Positions 10,107-20,992 of a stretch of DNA of 64,000 nucleotides are shown here, in pieces. Under the pieces are notes generated by a model. It did not search any database. It was not told where the DNA came from and saw only the letters and a program-made list of their open reading frames with translations. A program made the translations under genes and the position numbers. The stretch's first letter is position 1; the number at the start of each line of letters is the position of its first letter. The stretch lies in assembly GCA_020201035.1 (NCBI GenBank), contig JAIVHO010000032.1, forward strand, positions 142,609-206,608, in the 5' to 3' direction. The stretch comes from Bacteroidales bacterium. Lineage in GTDB: Bacteria; Bacteroidota; Bacteroidia; Bacteroidales; VadinHA17.

Positions 10107-13100
10107 TCATTCATTCAAAAAATCATATGCCTCACCCAGCTTCTTTTTATCCCTCTCGCCTCTCCGGGCAAAGATTACATATACAACGGGCACAAGGACC
10201 AGTGTAACAAGTGTTGAAAATATAAGTCCGCCGATTACCGAGATTCCCATTGGGCTCCATATTTCCGAACCTTCGCCCACGCTGAGGGCAAGAGGAAGCA
10301 TTCCCAGAATTGTTGTAAGGGAGGTCATCAAAACCGGTCTGAGCCTTGAACGGCCCGAGACTGCAACGGCATTATAGAGTTCCATTCCCCTGTCACGCAT
10401 AAGATTTATATAGTCCACCAGCACAATGGCATTCTTGACAACGATACCTATAAGCATAATTGCCCCTATCCCTGCAATAAGACTGAGAGTTGTACCTGTC
10501 AGAAATAGTGCAAGTGCCACGCCAGAAAATGAAAATGGAATAGAAAACATTATAATAAAGGGCATCTTGAGCGACTCAAACTGTGATGCCATCACCAGGT
10601 AAACAAGAACAAGGCTAAGTAACAGAAGCAGGGCAAGGTCTGCAAAAGCTTCCATCTGATCCTCAATTGTTCCTGATATCTCAACAGAGATACCTGAAGG
10701 CACCTCCAGTTCATCAATAACTGATTGTATATCTTTGGCTATATCACCGAGCGGTCTTTCATAGGGGGTTGCCGATACCGAAACTATTCTCTCCCTTCTT
10801 TTATGCTCTATATTTGGCGGCGACCAGAACTCCTTTATTTCAGCAATCTCACCAAGCCTCACCATCTGACCTCCGGGGGTGGCAACAGAGATATTCTCCA
10901 CATCGCTAATTGAATTGCGTGCCTCCTCCTTTAGCCTTACAATTACATCATACTCATCCCCAAACTCCCTGAGTCGGGTAGCCAGCATTCCGTCAACCCG
11001 GTTCTTAACGGCCGCAGAAACTATTGCCGTGTTTAAACCGTGCTGTATCATCTTTGTCTGGTCAAGCACTATCTGAAGCTCAGGCTTTGAGGGGTCACGG
11101 CTCACCTGAATGTCCCGCGCGCCCGCAATTTTCTCCATCTTGGCGGCAAGTTCAGTGGCTACCATGTTTGTCTCTGCGATATCATACCCGTAAACCTCCA
11201 CGGTAATGGTATTACCTCCGAAGCTCATCCCGGCGTCGGTAGTTGCTACCTGAAAGTTCACTATTTCAGGAAACTTTTCAAGCTTCAGTCTTAACTCTTC
11301 AGCCAGATCCCATGTACTCTTTTCCCTTTCACCCACATCAGTAAGTGCCATGGTATATATAATTGTATGGGTGCCTGTTGAACTGAACATGGTGGCAAAA
11401 TTCATATTATCATCTGTGCCCGTGGATGCCGACAATAGTTCAACCTCAGGGAAGTCATTCATTATAACGCTGTCTATTGCTGCTGCAACCCTCTGTGTCT
11501 CATTTACCCTGGTGCCTGTCTGCAACTCTATTGTAGCACTGATTCTTGACTCATCAGCTTCAGGAATAAACTCGGTCCCAACCAAGGTAATAAGAAACAT
11601 GGAAACTATAAAGACACTGATTGCCGTCAATGAAACCATTGTCTTGTGCCTGAGGGCCCATCTGATAGTGGCTTCATAGAATGAGTCGAAGCGGTCAAGC
11701 CCTTTCCTGATGGTATTATCATAGCTGTAACGTGATTCATTCTTCTTTGTACGCAGCCTCAGAATAAGTGAACTGAGGGTAGGCGTAAGAGTAATGGCTG
11801 CCAGGGTTGAGGTAACCGTTGTCAGGGTGACAATCATACCCAGCTGTCTGAAAAGGAGGCCTGTAAGTCCGCTTACAAACGTCAGCGGTAAAAATACTGC
11901 CACCACCGTAAGGGTTGTTACTATAACGGCCAGCCAAACTTCGTTGGTGGCATAGATTGCCGCCTCACGCGGCCGGCTTCCCCTTTCAATATGCTTTGTG
12001 ATATTTTCAAGAATCACAATTGCATCATCCACAACCATCCCGATCGCTATGGAGAGTGACGACAGTGATATAATATTTATTGAGTTGCCGGAGAGATTAA
12101 GGTAGATAAAGGCAACAATCAGCGAGATAGGTATGGTAATAATTACAATAAATGTAGCCCTCCATCTTCCAAGGAAAAAGAGAACAACAAGTATAACAAA
12201 GATCCCTGCAAACATCAGTGTTGATGTAAGATTGTTGATGGAGCCCACGATAAACTCTGATGAATCAAAGATAGGCTGTATCGTAACATCAGGTGGCAGT
12301 GTCTTCTTCAGCTTCTCCAGCTCTGCCCTCACCTCTCTGGCAACCTTTACTGTATTACCGCCCGACTGCTTCTGGATAAACATTCTCAGCCCGAGCTCAC
12401 CGTTAACCCTCTCTTCCAGCTTTGATTCTCTGGTAGTATCCTTTATTTCCGCAATATCCTTTAGATATATTATAGAACCGTTAAAACTGCCTACCACAAT
12501 ATCTCTCATCACATCGCTCCGCGGGAATTCACCCTGTATACGCAGGGGATAGTCGAGTGAACCCATCTCAAGATATCCTGCCGGCATATTCATATTCTCC
12601 GCTCTCAGGATATTGCCTATCTGTTCCACTGTAATATTATAGGCTTCAAGCTTTACAGGGTCAACATCTATATATATCTCCCTGCCGGGGGCTCCTGCAA
12701 TTCCGACAGATCCCACTCCTTCAATACGGTTTAGCGGATTTACTATCTTCTCATCGAGTATCTTTTCAAGTCCCGCATAGCTCTCATCTGCAGTAATTGC
12801 ATAAAACAGGATTGGCATCATACTGGAGTTAAACTTCAGAATGGTGGGATCCTCAGTCTCCTCAGGCAGAAATCCGGCAACAAAGTTCAGATTATCCCTT
12901 ATCTCATTTGCCGCCTCATCAAGATTAGCCTCCCACTCAAACTCAAGGAACATAAATGAGGTATTATCGCTTGAGGTTGATGTAATCTCTTTGAGGTTGG
13001 TAACTGCATTGAGTGAATTCTCAAGCACGTTGGTTACGTTTGTCTCAATATCCGCTGCACTTGCTCCAGGATAACTGGTAAACACCGTAAGGAACGGAAA

Positions 13101-13223
13101 TTCCATATCCGGGTAGAGATCAACCGGCAGCTTGACAAGGGAATAGATACCCATCACAATCAAACCCACGAAGATCAGGATTGTGGTCAGAGGTCGTTTA
13201 ACGGCACTGCTGTATATACTCAT
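10107..13223 (-). CDS. Efflux RND transporter permease subunit (AcrB/MMPL superfamily, HAE1-like)
   Basis: 1038 aa; MSIYSSAVKRPLTTILIFVGLIVMGIYSLVKLPVDLYPDMEFPFLTVFTSYPGASAADIE; two sets of TM helices, GMVVDDAIVILENI. Confidence 0.95.
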   Translation of the reverse strand: MSIYSSAVKRPLTTILIFVGLIVMGIYSLVKLPVDLYPDMEFPFLTVFTSYPGASAADIETNVTNVLENSLNAVTNLKEITSTSSDNTSFMFLEFEWEANLDEAANEIRDNLNFVAGFLPEETEDPTILKFNSSMMPILFYAITADESYAGLEKILDEKIVNPLNRIEGVGSVGIAGAPGREIYIDVDPVKLEAYNITVEQIGNILRAENMNMPAGYLEMGSLDYPLRIQGEFPRSDVMRDIVVGSFNGSIIYLKDIAEIKDTTRESKLEERVNGELGLRMFIQKQSGGNTVKVAREVRAELEKLKKTLPPDVTIQPIFDSSEFIVGSINNLTSTLMFAGIFVILVVLFFLGRWRATFIVIITIPISLIVAFIYLNLSGNSINIISLSSLSIAIGMVVDDAIVILENITKHIERGSRPREAAIYATNEVWLAVIVTTLTVVAVFLPLTFVSGLTGLLFRQLGMIVTLTTVTSTLAAITLTPTLSSLILRLRTKKNESRYSYDNTIRKGLDRFDSFYEATIRWALRHKTMVSLTAISVFIVSMFLITLVGTEFIPEADESRISATIELQTGTRVNETQRVAAAIDSVIMNDFPEVELLSASTGTDDNMNFATMFSSTGTHTIIYTMALTDVGEREKSTWDLAEELRLKLEKFPEIVNFQVATTDAGMSFGGNTITVEVYGYDIAETNMVATELAAKMEKIAGARDIQVSRDPSKPELQIVLDQTKMIQHGLNTAIVSAAVKNRVDGMLATRLREFGDEYDVIVRLKEEARNSISDVENISVATPGGQMVRLGEIAEIKEFWSPPNIEHKRRERIVSVSATPYERPLGDIAKDIQSVIDELEVPSGISVEISGTIEDQMEAFADLALLLLLSLVLVYLVMASQFESLKMPFIIMFSIPFSFSGVALALFLTGTTLSLIAGIGAIMLIGIVVKNAIVLVDYINLMRDRGMELYNAVAVSGRSRLRPVLMTSLTTILGMLPLALSVGEGSEIWSPMGISVIGGLIFSTLVTLVLVPVVYVIFARRGERDKKKLGEAYDFLNE

Positions 13224-13243
13224 AATAGTCTCCCTTCTCCCTC

Positions 13244-14308
13244 TTATTTAACAACATCAACCTTCATACCGTCCATCAGTCTTGATTGTCCGTTAATGAT
13301 TATCCGGCTCCCGGAGGTAAGCATATCGGAGACAATCTCAACCTTCTCATCAAATCTTTTACCAATGGTTACATTTATCCGGCGGGCTACACCATTTTCC
13401 TCCATGAAGAGGTACCTCTCATTGGTGCCCTCCTGTTGCAGAACCACGTTTGAGGGTACCACAAAGGTCTCTTCCTCTCCCACCATCATTGATACCCGTG
13501 TGTACATACCGGGCTTGAGATCTCCTGATGCATTTGGCACTTCCACCTCAACCCTGAACGATCTGGAAAGGGGATCAATCACCGGGTAAACCAGAACCAC
13601 GCGGCCTTTTATAACAGAACCTGCGTAAACATCGGATACTATCTCAACATCCATACCTCTGGAAACCATAGGGTAGTGCTGTTCTGATACATTAACCAGG
13701 GCCTTCAGAGGGTTGACCTGCATAAGTGTGAGTACTGCTGCCTTGCCTGCCTGTGTATTCGGTGCTCCCGAGTAGATTTCCCCGTTCTCAAAGTACTTTC
13801 CGGTTACAACACCTGTGAAGGGAGCTTTCATTGTGGTATTCTCCTTTAAAAAACCGAGTGATGCACGGGTAACATCATAGCTTGTTTTCAGCTGATCATA
13901 TGCTGACTGTGTAATACTTCCTGTCTCAAGCAGTGTCTCCATCCGCTGAAGATCCACAGCCATACTGGCAAGTTGTATCTCTGTCTGTTTCAGCTGCGTC
14001 TCATCCATACGGAAAAGCCTGGCTCCCTCTTTTACATAATCACCCGGCTCCACAAAGATCTCTTCTATCCGGCCCGGAGAGGCAGGGGCTATATAGAGCT
14101 CTTCCCATGCCTGGAGAGTGGCTGTATAATCAATTGTTCTGGCAATTGTCTCCTTTTCAAGTGACATTACCCTTACAGGAATAGCCTTTACTGTCTCCTG
14201 CGAAATCCCTGCGCCTCCTTCTGCCTCCGCTGAGGATTTCCCCTGGTTGCATCCTGAGACTATGGTCATCCCAATCAGGGCAATTGCAAATAATCTGATA
14301 GTCTTCAT
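13244..14308 (-). CDS. Efflux RND periplasmic adaptor (membrane fusion) lipoprotein
   Basis: Lipobox VSGC; EEIFVEPGDYVKEGARLFRMD; APFTGVVTGKYFENGEIY. Confidence 0.93.
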   Translation of the reverse strand: MKTIRLFAIALIGMTIVSGCNQGKSSAEAEGGAGISQETVKAIPVRVMSLEKETIARTIDYTATLQAWEELYIAPASPGRIEEIFVEPGDYVKEGARLFRMDETQLKQTEIQLASMAVDLQRMETLLETGSITQSAYDQLKTSYDVTRASLGFLKENTTMKAPFTGVVTGKYFENGEIYSGAPNTQAGKAAVLTLMQVNPLKALVNVSEQHYPMVSRGMDVEIVSDVYAGSVIKGRVVLVYPVIDPLSRSFRVEVEVPNASGDLKPGMYTRVSMMVGEEETFVVPSNVVLQQEGTNERYLFMEENGVARRINVTIGKRFDEKVEIVSDMLTSGSRIIINGQSRLMDGMKVDVVK

Positions 14309-14334
14309 ATCAAAATAATTATATAATCTTTTTA

Positions 14335-15678
14335 TTAAAATTCATTAAGAAGTTTCTCCAGAGCCAGCTTTGTCTGCAGCAGTGTCATAAGTGAATTTAT
14401 ATGGTTGCTCTCTGCAGTAAGCAGGTTATTGTGTGCCTGGGTGAGCTCCAGGCTGGAAGCCATCCCTTCGCGGTATTTGTTATTTACACTTCTATATATC
14501 CTTTCAGCCACTTCAATATTATCGCGCTGACTATCATATTGTTCACGTGCGTTAATCAGATTATACCTAAGCTGTTTCTCCTGCAAGAGCAGGTTATCTG
14601 TAACCGCACTGCTGGAGACTTTCGCCTTATCCAGCTCAAAACGGGCCCTCCTGATTTTCGACCATCGCTGTCCGCTCGCAAAGATCGGTATGTTAACCTG
14701 GAACCCCAGCATTGAATTGGGAAACCACTGCAGGTCATTCAGTTTATTTCCCATACCGCTCTTTGTCCATGAATAGAACCCTGAGAGGGAGGGAAGAACT
14801 GCTGCCTTCTCGCTTTCAAGTGAAAGAGAGGATAGATTCTCCTGTGATTGTAACATCAGGTAGTCAATATTTTTAGTGTAGTCAAATTCGGCACTAAGAA
14901 GGGATTCCACATCTGTGGCAGCAATAACCTGATCAAGGGTTGTGGCCAGTTCAATATCCTTTTCAATCTCCAGTCCCATCTGGAAGCGAAGCAGGTTGTA
15001 ACTGAACTCAATATTTCTCTCAACCGATCGCCTTGAGTTTTCGATCATGGTAATATTGGACTTTATCTGGTCAACATCAGTTGCCTCTGCCATTCCTACA
15101 GAATACATTGCCTCAGTTGATTTTAATATATCCCTGAGGTTATCAATATTCTTTTCTACCTGCAGCAGTGACTCCTCAGATACCAGAATCAGGTAATAGG
15201 TTGAAATAACCGATTCCCTTATATCCAGCTCACTCTTCTCCAGTGCCTGATTACTCATCTTCTCAGTCAGTGAAGCCATCCTGAGCCCTACAAAATAGGG
15301 CGCACTGAAAATAAGTTGTGTGGCCTGAATCCCGTAACTGGTATTATATTTGGTTCCAAACTGCACAGGTATATACGTACCGGGCTCACCGCCAAAAATT
15401 TCGGCCGGCAGAAGGTTGGTCATAAGCTTCAGGTTATCATTCAGCGACCCGCTTCCGTCAACCCTTGGCAATCCGTTTGCCAGCACATCCCACTTTGCCA
15501 TTTCGGCAGCACGCACATCAAGTCGGGCCCCCTGAAGTGTCTTGTTATGGCTCAGGGCATACTCCTGTGCATCGTCAAGGGTAAGTACCAGCCTCTCCTC
15601 CTGCTGCGACAAAACCCCCTGAAATGGTATCATCACCATGCAAAGAATCATTATCCTCTTAATAATCATAGTATTCAT
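14335..15678 (-). CDS. TolC family outer-membrane efflux protein
   Basis: Signal peptide, LTLDDAQEYALSHNKTLQGARLDVRAAEMAKWD, duplicated OEP pattern; operon context. Confidence 0.92.
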   Translation of the reverse strand: MNTMIIKRIMILCMVMIPFQGVLSQQEERLVLTLDDAQEYALSHNKTLQGARLDVRAAEMAKWDVLANGLPRVDGSGSLNDNLKLMTNLLPAEIFGGEPGTYIPVQFGTKYNTSYGIQATQLIFSAPYFVGLRMASLTEKMSNQALEKSELDIRESVISTYYLILVSEESLLQVEKNIDNLRDILKSTEAMYSVGMAEATDVDQIKSNITMIENSRRSVERNIEFSYNLLRFQMGLEIEKDIELATTLDQVIAATDVESLLSAEFDYTKNIDYLMLQSQENLSSLSLESEKAAVLPSLSGFYSWTKSGMGNKLNDLQWFPNSMLGFQVNIPIFASGQRWSKIRRARFELDKAKVSSSAVTDNLLLQEKQLRYNLINAREQYDSQRDNIEVAERIYRSVNNKYREGMASSLELTQAHNNLLTAESNHINSLMTLLQTKLALEKLLNEF

Positions 15679-15795
15679 TCGTGTATAAATTTTTATTGTC
15701 CTCTAAATCAACCGATGGCCCTGATATCAACCAGGTAAACAACACAAATCATCAGTTTAATCAGTTCAATATATAAGGGTTAAACACCAATAATT

Positions 15796-16416
15796 TTAAT
15801 GTTTATATGTTTCCGTTTCAATTTTATCAATCAATTCTATTCCGGCCCGTGTGGAGATGCCCCTTAAATAATTCAGGTAAACACTTCGTACCACCTCATC
15901 CCTCCTGAACAGTTCCCTCGGGAAGTGATTAAAATCTCCTGTCAGCTGAAAAACAGCATGCAGTGCCCTGTTTATCAGATCCGGGTTTATATCAGGCCTG
16001 AAAAAACCCTCCCTGATGCCTCTTGTTACAAAAGGCCTCGAAAGGGCTATATTGTCCTGTATCCTGAGTCGCTCCGTATTCTTTTCTACCAGATGATGAT
16101 ACTTGCGAAGATCTTCGAAAATCAATGGATTGAACCTCTCCATCATAGATCCCACCATTTCAATCACCTTGAAGGAGAGATGAATTACAGTCTCAGACTC
16201 CTCCTCGAGTTTTTTTATTGTCTTCATATTCTCGGTACCCATCCATGTCATTACAGAGAGCACAAGATCATCCTTGTCACAAAAATTTTCATAGATGGTA
16301 CGCTTTGAGATACCCATTTGTGATGCAATGGTATCCATTGTCACCGCTCTGATACCATATCTGGTAAACAGACTGCATGTCTCCTCTATTATCCGCTCCT
16401 TTATCCCGTTCTCCAT
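15796..16416 (-). CDS. TetR/AcrR family transcriptional regulator
   Basis: IIEETCSLFTRYGIRAVTMDTIASQMGISKRTIYENFCDKDDLV HTH; upstream of efflux operon. Confidence 0.93.
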   Translation of the reverse strand: MENGIKERIIEETCSLFTRYGIRAVTMDTIASQMGISKRTIYENFCDKDDLVLSVMTWMGTENMKTIKKLEEESETVIHLSFKVIEMVGSMMERFNPLIFEDLRKYHHLVEKNTERLRIQDNIALSRPFVTRGIREGFFRPDINPDLINRALHAVFQLTGDFNHFPRELFRRDEVVRSVYLNYLRGISTRAGIELIDKIETETYKH

Positions 16417-16771
16417 GTTCTGAAAAATTGAGAGTGCGAAAATGTGAAAACTTTACCGGTTTTCAAAGTTTTCATTGTTAAATTAACATTAAAATCGGTA
16501 AACGAAGATTATCAGGGGGGTAAATGGCGATAATTCATTATGTCAGCTACTTCAGGGGCTCCTCAATAGTAAGTAGCTCATATTGCCGCGCCGACTTTAA
16601 TAACCCTTCTATACTGAGTTTGCAGTCCAACTTCCTTGCGGGCCTCTGGCTACCCAAATTCATTCCCTTTTTAGCTACCCTCAACTCAAAGGCTTCAGCA
16701 AGAACAATAAATTATCTGCGCCCGTCTCTTTAATGAATTTATTGAACCGATTCCGGCAGATATTACCCGGA

Positions 16772-18031
16772 TTACCGATAGAGATAGAAAAATCCCCTGT
16801 ACTCCTTACCATCATAGGTCACATTATCCCATCCGTAGGCACGTACGATATAGAAATAGATCCCCGGGGCGGCCTTTCCTGAGCCAATGGTACCGTCCCA
16901 TCCGGGCCATTCCCTGAGTTTATCTCCGGTGCCCTCAAAATGATAAACCCGTTTTCCTCCCTCCGAAAAGACCTGAAGATACATGTAGCGCAGCGACTTT
17001 GAATCAACATAGAAAAATTCATTCTCCCCGCCGCCATCAGGGGTGAATACATTGGGAATATCGAGAGCCGATGGCTCCACGGTAATTTTCGTGGGCACTC
17101 CTGATACCAGGAGGGTGGTTGAATCTATACACCCCCGGTCACTCTCAACAACCAGACTCACAGTATAGCTTCCGGGACGATAGTAGGTATATGACTGGCT
17201 GCCGGCTAAATTACTCACAGTATCATCACCAAATCTCCAGAGGTATGAATTGCCCCTGACGGATCTGTCAGTAAAGAAAACCTCAAGGGGAGCCTCCCCT
17301 GTTACCGGTTCAGCTTCAAAGGCAGCATTAACATGGAATGATTCATAGAAAAAAGAGGACTCTGTAATACATCCAAAATCGTCCGTAACGGTAAGGTTGT
17401 ACCATAAATCGTCAAGGGGAGGTGTGGATATTATTTTAAGGGCAAAGGTATCAAAGGTATAGGTGTGAAGTGAGGGGTTGGGGATAAGCGAAACGGGATC
17501 AGAGCTGTACACAAGGGTAATATCATTTGGAAGGAGTATTTCCTCGCCACTGTTTACATCTGAATAGTGATAGGTGTCTGTTTGAGTCACACTGCGAAGC
17601 GTCACCTGATTGCATAGTGCCTGCTGAAGTGATATGCGGGAGACCGGGTTGCTGATATGAACCCATGCCGTCATTAAAGTGTCATATTCGGCACCGTCAG
17701 ATATATGTACCCGGTAGCCGCCCTCAGCCGGGTTAACCAGTTCCGAGAATTCCACCCCGCTTTCAGTAAGCAGAAGATCTGTAAAACCTGATGCTGTGCT
17801 GTCCCAGCCATACCATATAAAAGTTAATGGCGCTGTTCCGCCTGTTGGATCAGCCCTCAGCACCGGGGTTACCGATGATGATCCACACCATATATAAATA
17901 GGATCCTCTGCCCCGGTAGTGAGATAGGCGGTACGACTCTCAGCGCTGCTCCCAGGTGCTGTAACCTGTGCCACAAGCATTACCGGGTACAGAAATAAAA
18001 AAGTTAATATAGATATTTTTGATAGTATCAC
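16772..18031 (-). CDS. Secreted PKD-domain protein with gliding motility-associated-type C-terminal domain (probable T9SS cargo)
   Basis: Signal peptide; PVTGEAPLEVFFTDRSVRGNSYLWRFGDDT PKD; C-terminus NVFTPDGGGENEFFYV...WDGTIGSGKAAPGIYFYIVRA. Confidence 0.8.
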   Translation of the reverse strand: MILSKISILTFLFLYPVMLVAQVTAPGSSAESRTAYLTTGAEDPIYIWCGSSSVTPVLRADPTGGTAPLTFIWYGWDSTASGFTDLLLTESGVEFSELVNPAEGGYRVHISDGAEYDTLMTAWVHISNPVSRISLQQALCNQVTLRSVTQTDTYHYSDVNSGEEILLPNDITLVYSSDPVSLIPNPSLHTYTFDTFALKIISTPPLDDLWYNLTVTDDFGCITESSFFYESFHVNAAFEAEPVTGEAPLEVFFTDRSVRGNSYLWRFGDDTVSNLAGSQSYTYYRPGSYTVSLVVESDRGCIDSTTLLVSGVPTKITVEPSALDIPNVFTPDGGGENEFFYVDSKSLRYMYLQVFSEGGKRVYHFEGTGDKLREWPGWDGTIGSGKAAPGIYFYIVRAYGWDNVTYDGKEYRGFFYLYR

Positions 18032-18337
18032 TGGCCCTTCTCTGTCAGCTCATAAAAATAGTCAATCTGCCTGAATATACCATCCGGATTTTTATTTCAG
18101 ACCTGTTTGTTATAACAGTATGGTGATCCGCATATGGTAATACTCTTTATAGCTTTTTTCTTCTTCCTGATTATCAACCTGCGGCTCTATGAGATAACGA
18201 CCAATACAAATATTTGGTATCCTATATTAGCCATTTTATTACAATCCCCTGCTGTGCCCCTTTTTATCTGACCTGAGATTGTTGATAAAAAATTTTATGC
18301 TCCCCTCTCCCTCTCAGTTTATAAAGGCACTATTTTG

Positions 18338-18345
18338 TAACTTTG
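18338..18345 (+). promoter_or_regulatory. Putative -7 promoter element (TAACTTTG) upstream of uvrD/pcrA
   Basis: Exact TAnnTTTG match; implies a leader of about 275 nt containing the 15-bp tandem repeat. Confidence 0.5.
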
Positions 18346-18385
18346 CCGGTCACGGTCAAACTCCAATCCGCCGGAACCCGGTTTC

Positions 18386-18580
18386 AGAAACAGCAGGATA
18401 ACAAGCAGCAGACAAAGAAACAGCAGGATAACAAGCAGCAGACAAAGAAACATCAGGCGTAGAAACATCAGGATAACAAGCAGCAGACAAAGAAACAGCA
18501 GACAAAGAAACAGCAGACAAAGAAACAGCAGGCGTAGAGAAAGCAGGATAACAAACGGCAGGTCAATAAACATCAGGCGA
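18386..18580. repeat. Degenerate tandem repeat, 15-bp base unit (30-bp higher-order), about 13 units
   Basis: Units of AGAAACAGCAGGATA / ACAAGCAGCAGACAA / AGAAACATCAGGCGT repeated head to tail. Confidence 0.93.
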
Positions 18581-18628
18581 AGCATATACCGTAAAGAGAT
18601 AATTATTATTAAAGCAGTTAACCATCAG

Positions 18629-20992
18629 ATGGCAGTTGATTTCCTAAGGGATCTTAATAAAGTACAGCAGGAAGCAGTAACAAACAGTAACGGGCCTGCC
18701 CTGGTGATTGCCGGTGCGGGATCAGGAAAGACCAGGGTACTGACCTACCGTATAGCCTGGCTGCTCAGAAACGGGGTACCTGCCAGTGAAATTCTGGCCC
18801 TCACCTTTACCAACAAGGCAGCCGGTGAGATGAAAGAGAGAATCAGTGCACTGGCGGGTCACCAGGAGGCAAAATATCTCTGGATGGGCACATTCCACAG
18901 TATATTTGCAAGAATACTCCGGCAGGAGAGTGACAGGCTCGGTTATCCCCGAAGCTTCACAATATATGATACAACAGACTCCAGGAGTCTGATAAGAAAC
19001 ATCATTAAGGAATTAAACCTTGATGAGAAGCTCTACAAACCGGCTTCTGTACTGGCCCGCATCTCCACAGCAAAAAACAACCTTATAACCGTCTCTGACT
19101 ATATCGGCAATCCGTCCATTGAGGAAAAAGACAGAAATTCAAAGCTGGCCGAGATGGGACGAATTTATAAAATCTATGCTGCAAGATGCCTGAAAGCGGG
19201 TGCCATGGATTTTGATGATCTGCTGCTTAACACCAATATTCTCTTCCGGGATTTCCCCGATGTGCTTGAATATTACCGCAGCAGGTTCAGATATATACTG
19301 GTGGATGAGTACCAGGATACCAACTATGCACAGTACCTGATTGTAAAAAAACTGTCGCTCAGCCATCGTAATCTCTGTGTGGTAGGGGATGATGCCCAGA
19401 GCATATACTCCTTCCGCGGAGCCAGGATTGAGAATATCCTTAATTTCAGGAATGACTATCCCGACTATCGGCTATTTAAGCTTGAACAGAATTACCGGTC
19501 CACAAAAACCATTGTGGAGGCAGCAAATTCAATTATTAAAAGGAACCGGGAACAGATATCAAAGCATATCTTTTCAGAGAAGGAGAAAGGGGTTCTGATT
19601 AGGATTCTTGAATCGATGACCGACACTGAGGAGGGGATCCGGATTGTCAATGACATTTATGATCTGGGGCTCTCATCACAGGTTAAATGGGAAGATATTG
19701 CCATACTCTACCGTACCAATGCCCAATCAAGGGTCTTCGAGGAGGCTTTCAGAAAAAGGAATATACCATATAAAATTTATGGAGGGGTATCGTTCTACGA
19801 CCGTAAGGAGATAAAGGATATTATTGCCTACTTCAGGATGGTCATCAATCCTGCCGACGAGGAGGCTCTGCGGCGTGTTATCAACTACCCCAAAAGAGGT
19901 ATCGGCAAAACAACTGTTGACAGACTATTTGAAGTAGCAAACCAGAATGAGCTGCCGGTCTGGAACATTCTCAACAACCCGTCACACTATCAGGGGGTGC
20001 TGGCCGGCGCTGTATGGAAACGGATTGCTCCTTTTACCGTTCTGATAAACAACCTTATAGCAAGACGCGAAGAGTTAAACGCTTACGAACTGGCGCGAAC
20101 AATAACGGCTGAGGCCGGCATTGGCAGGGATCTTTCGTCAGGACAGACACCGGAAGAGATCAGCCGGTATGAAAACTTTGAGGAGTTGCTAAATGCAATA
20201 AAGGAGTTTACAGAAGATGCCGCAACCAACGGAGAGCCTGACACACTGGATGCCTGGCTTGAAACGGTAGCGCTGCTTACCGACCGGGACAAAGAGGATA
20301 GCGAGGATCGCAACAGGGTTTCACTTATGACGGCTCACTCTGCCAAAGGCCTTGAGTTTAAACATATATATATCGCCGGACTTGAAGAAAACCTCTTCCC
20401 TTCAATAATGTCGTCAGGCAGTGACAGGGAGATTGAGGAGGAAAGGAGGCTCTTCTATGTTGCAGTAACAAGAGCCATGGAAAGGGTAACACTGAGCTAT
20501 GCCAGAAACAGGTATAAATGGGGTAACCTTGAATCATGCCGCCCCAGCAGGTTTATAGATGAGATTGATGCCAGATACCTGGAGTATCCCGACACTCCTA
20601 CCGCAAATGAGAGTAAGGTCCCCGGGGTCACAGGGAAAAGATTTCCGGTGGATAAATCAGCATGGGGAAAGGATAGTCGTAACGCTGGTTCAGGTAGCAG
20701 CCCACAGGCACCCTCTACCGGCAGGGGTGCAAAGTACCCTGAAGGTAAAAAACTGGTGAGGGTCAGAGGAAGCAATAATAACGGAGAGAGCGGAAATGAT
20801 ATCCCTGCTTCAGCAGGCAAAAGGGAAGGCGGGGAGCTGAAAGTAGGCTCAAACGTAGTTCATGATCGCTTTGGAAAAGGGATTGTAACGGCAATAGAGG
20901 GAACTGCTCCGAATACTACTGCCACCGTGGATTTCAGGGAGTACGGAAGCAAAAAACTGCTGCTCCGGTTTGCAAAACTAAGGGCAGAGTAA
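18629..20992 (+). CDS. ATP-dependent DNA helicase, UvrD/PcrA family
   Basis: 787 aa; LNKVQQEAVTNSNGPALVIAGAGSGKTRVLTYRIAWLL, DEYQDTN, GDDAQSIYSFRGA, SLMTAHSAKGLEF. Confidence 0.95.
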   Translation: MAVDFLRDLNKVQQEAVTNSNGPALVIAGAGSGKTRVLTYRIAWLLRNGVPASEILALTFTNKAAGEMKERISALAGHQEAKYLWMGTFHSIFARILRQESDRLGYPRSFTIYDTTDSRSLIRNIIKELNLDEKLYKPASVLARISTAKNNLITVSDYIGNPSIEEKDRNSKLAEMGRIYKIYAARCLKAGAMDFDDLLLNTNILFRDFPDVLEYYRSRFRYILVDEYQDTNYAQYLIVKKLSLSHRNLCVVGDDAQSIYSFRGARIENILNFRNDYPDYRLFKLEQNYRSTKTIVEAANSIIKRNREQISKHIFSEKEKGVLIRILESMTDTEEGIRIVNDIYDLGLSSQVKWEDIAILYRTNAQSRVFEEAFRKRNIPYKIYGGVSFYDRKEIKDIIAYFRMVINPADEEALRRVINYPKRGIGKTTVDRLFEVANQNELPVWNILNNPSHYQGVLAGAVWKRIAPFTVLINNLIARREELNAYELARTITAEAGIGRDLSSGQTPEEISRYENFEELLNAIKEFTEDAATNGEPDTLDAWLETVALLTDRDKEDSEDRNRVSLMTAHSAKGLEFKHIYIAGLEENLFPSIMSSGSDREIEEERRLFYVAVTRAMERVTLSYARNRYKWGNLESCRPSRFIDEIDARYLEYPDTPTANESKVPGVTGKRFPVDKSAWGKDSRNAGSGSSPQAPSTGRGAKYPEGKKLVRVRGSNNNGESGNDIPASAGKREGGELKVGSNVVHDRFGKGIVTAIEGTAPNTTATVDFREYGSKKLLLRFAKLRAE

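Noticed and set aside
10725-12552. Several plus-strand ORFs of 60-139 aa
   Set aside because: Antisense to the RND permease; no family resemblance.
16524-16733. 69-aa plus-strand ORF in the TetR/PKD gap
   Set aside because: No homology pattern, promoter or SD support; too short to call.
18319-18585. Minus-strand 88-aa Leu/Cys-rich ORF
   Set aside because: Generated by the 15-bp tandem repeat, antisense to the uvrD leader; low complexity mimics a TM protein.
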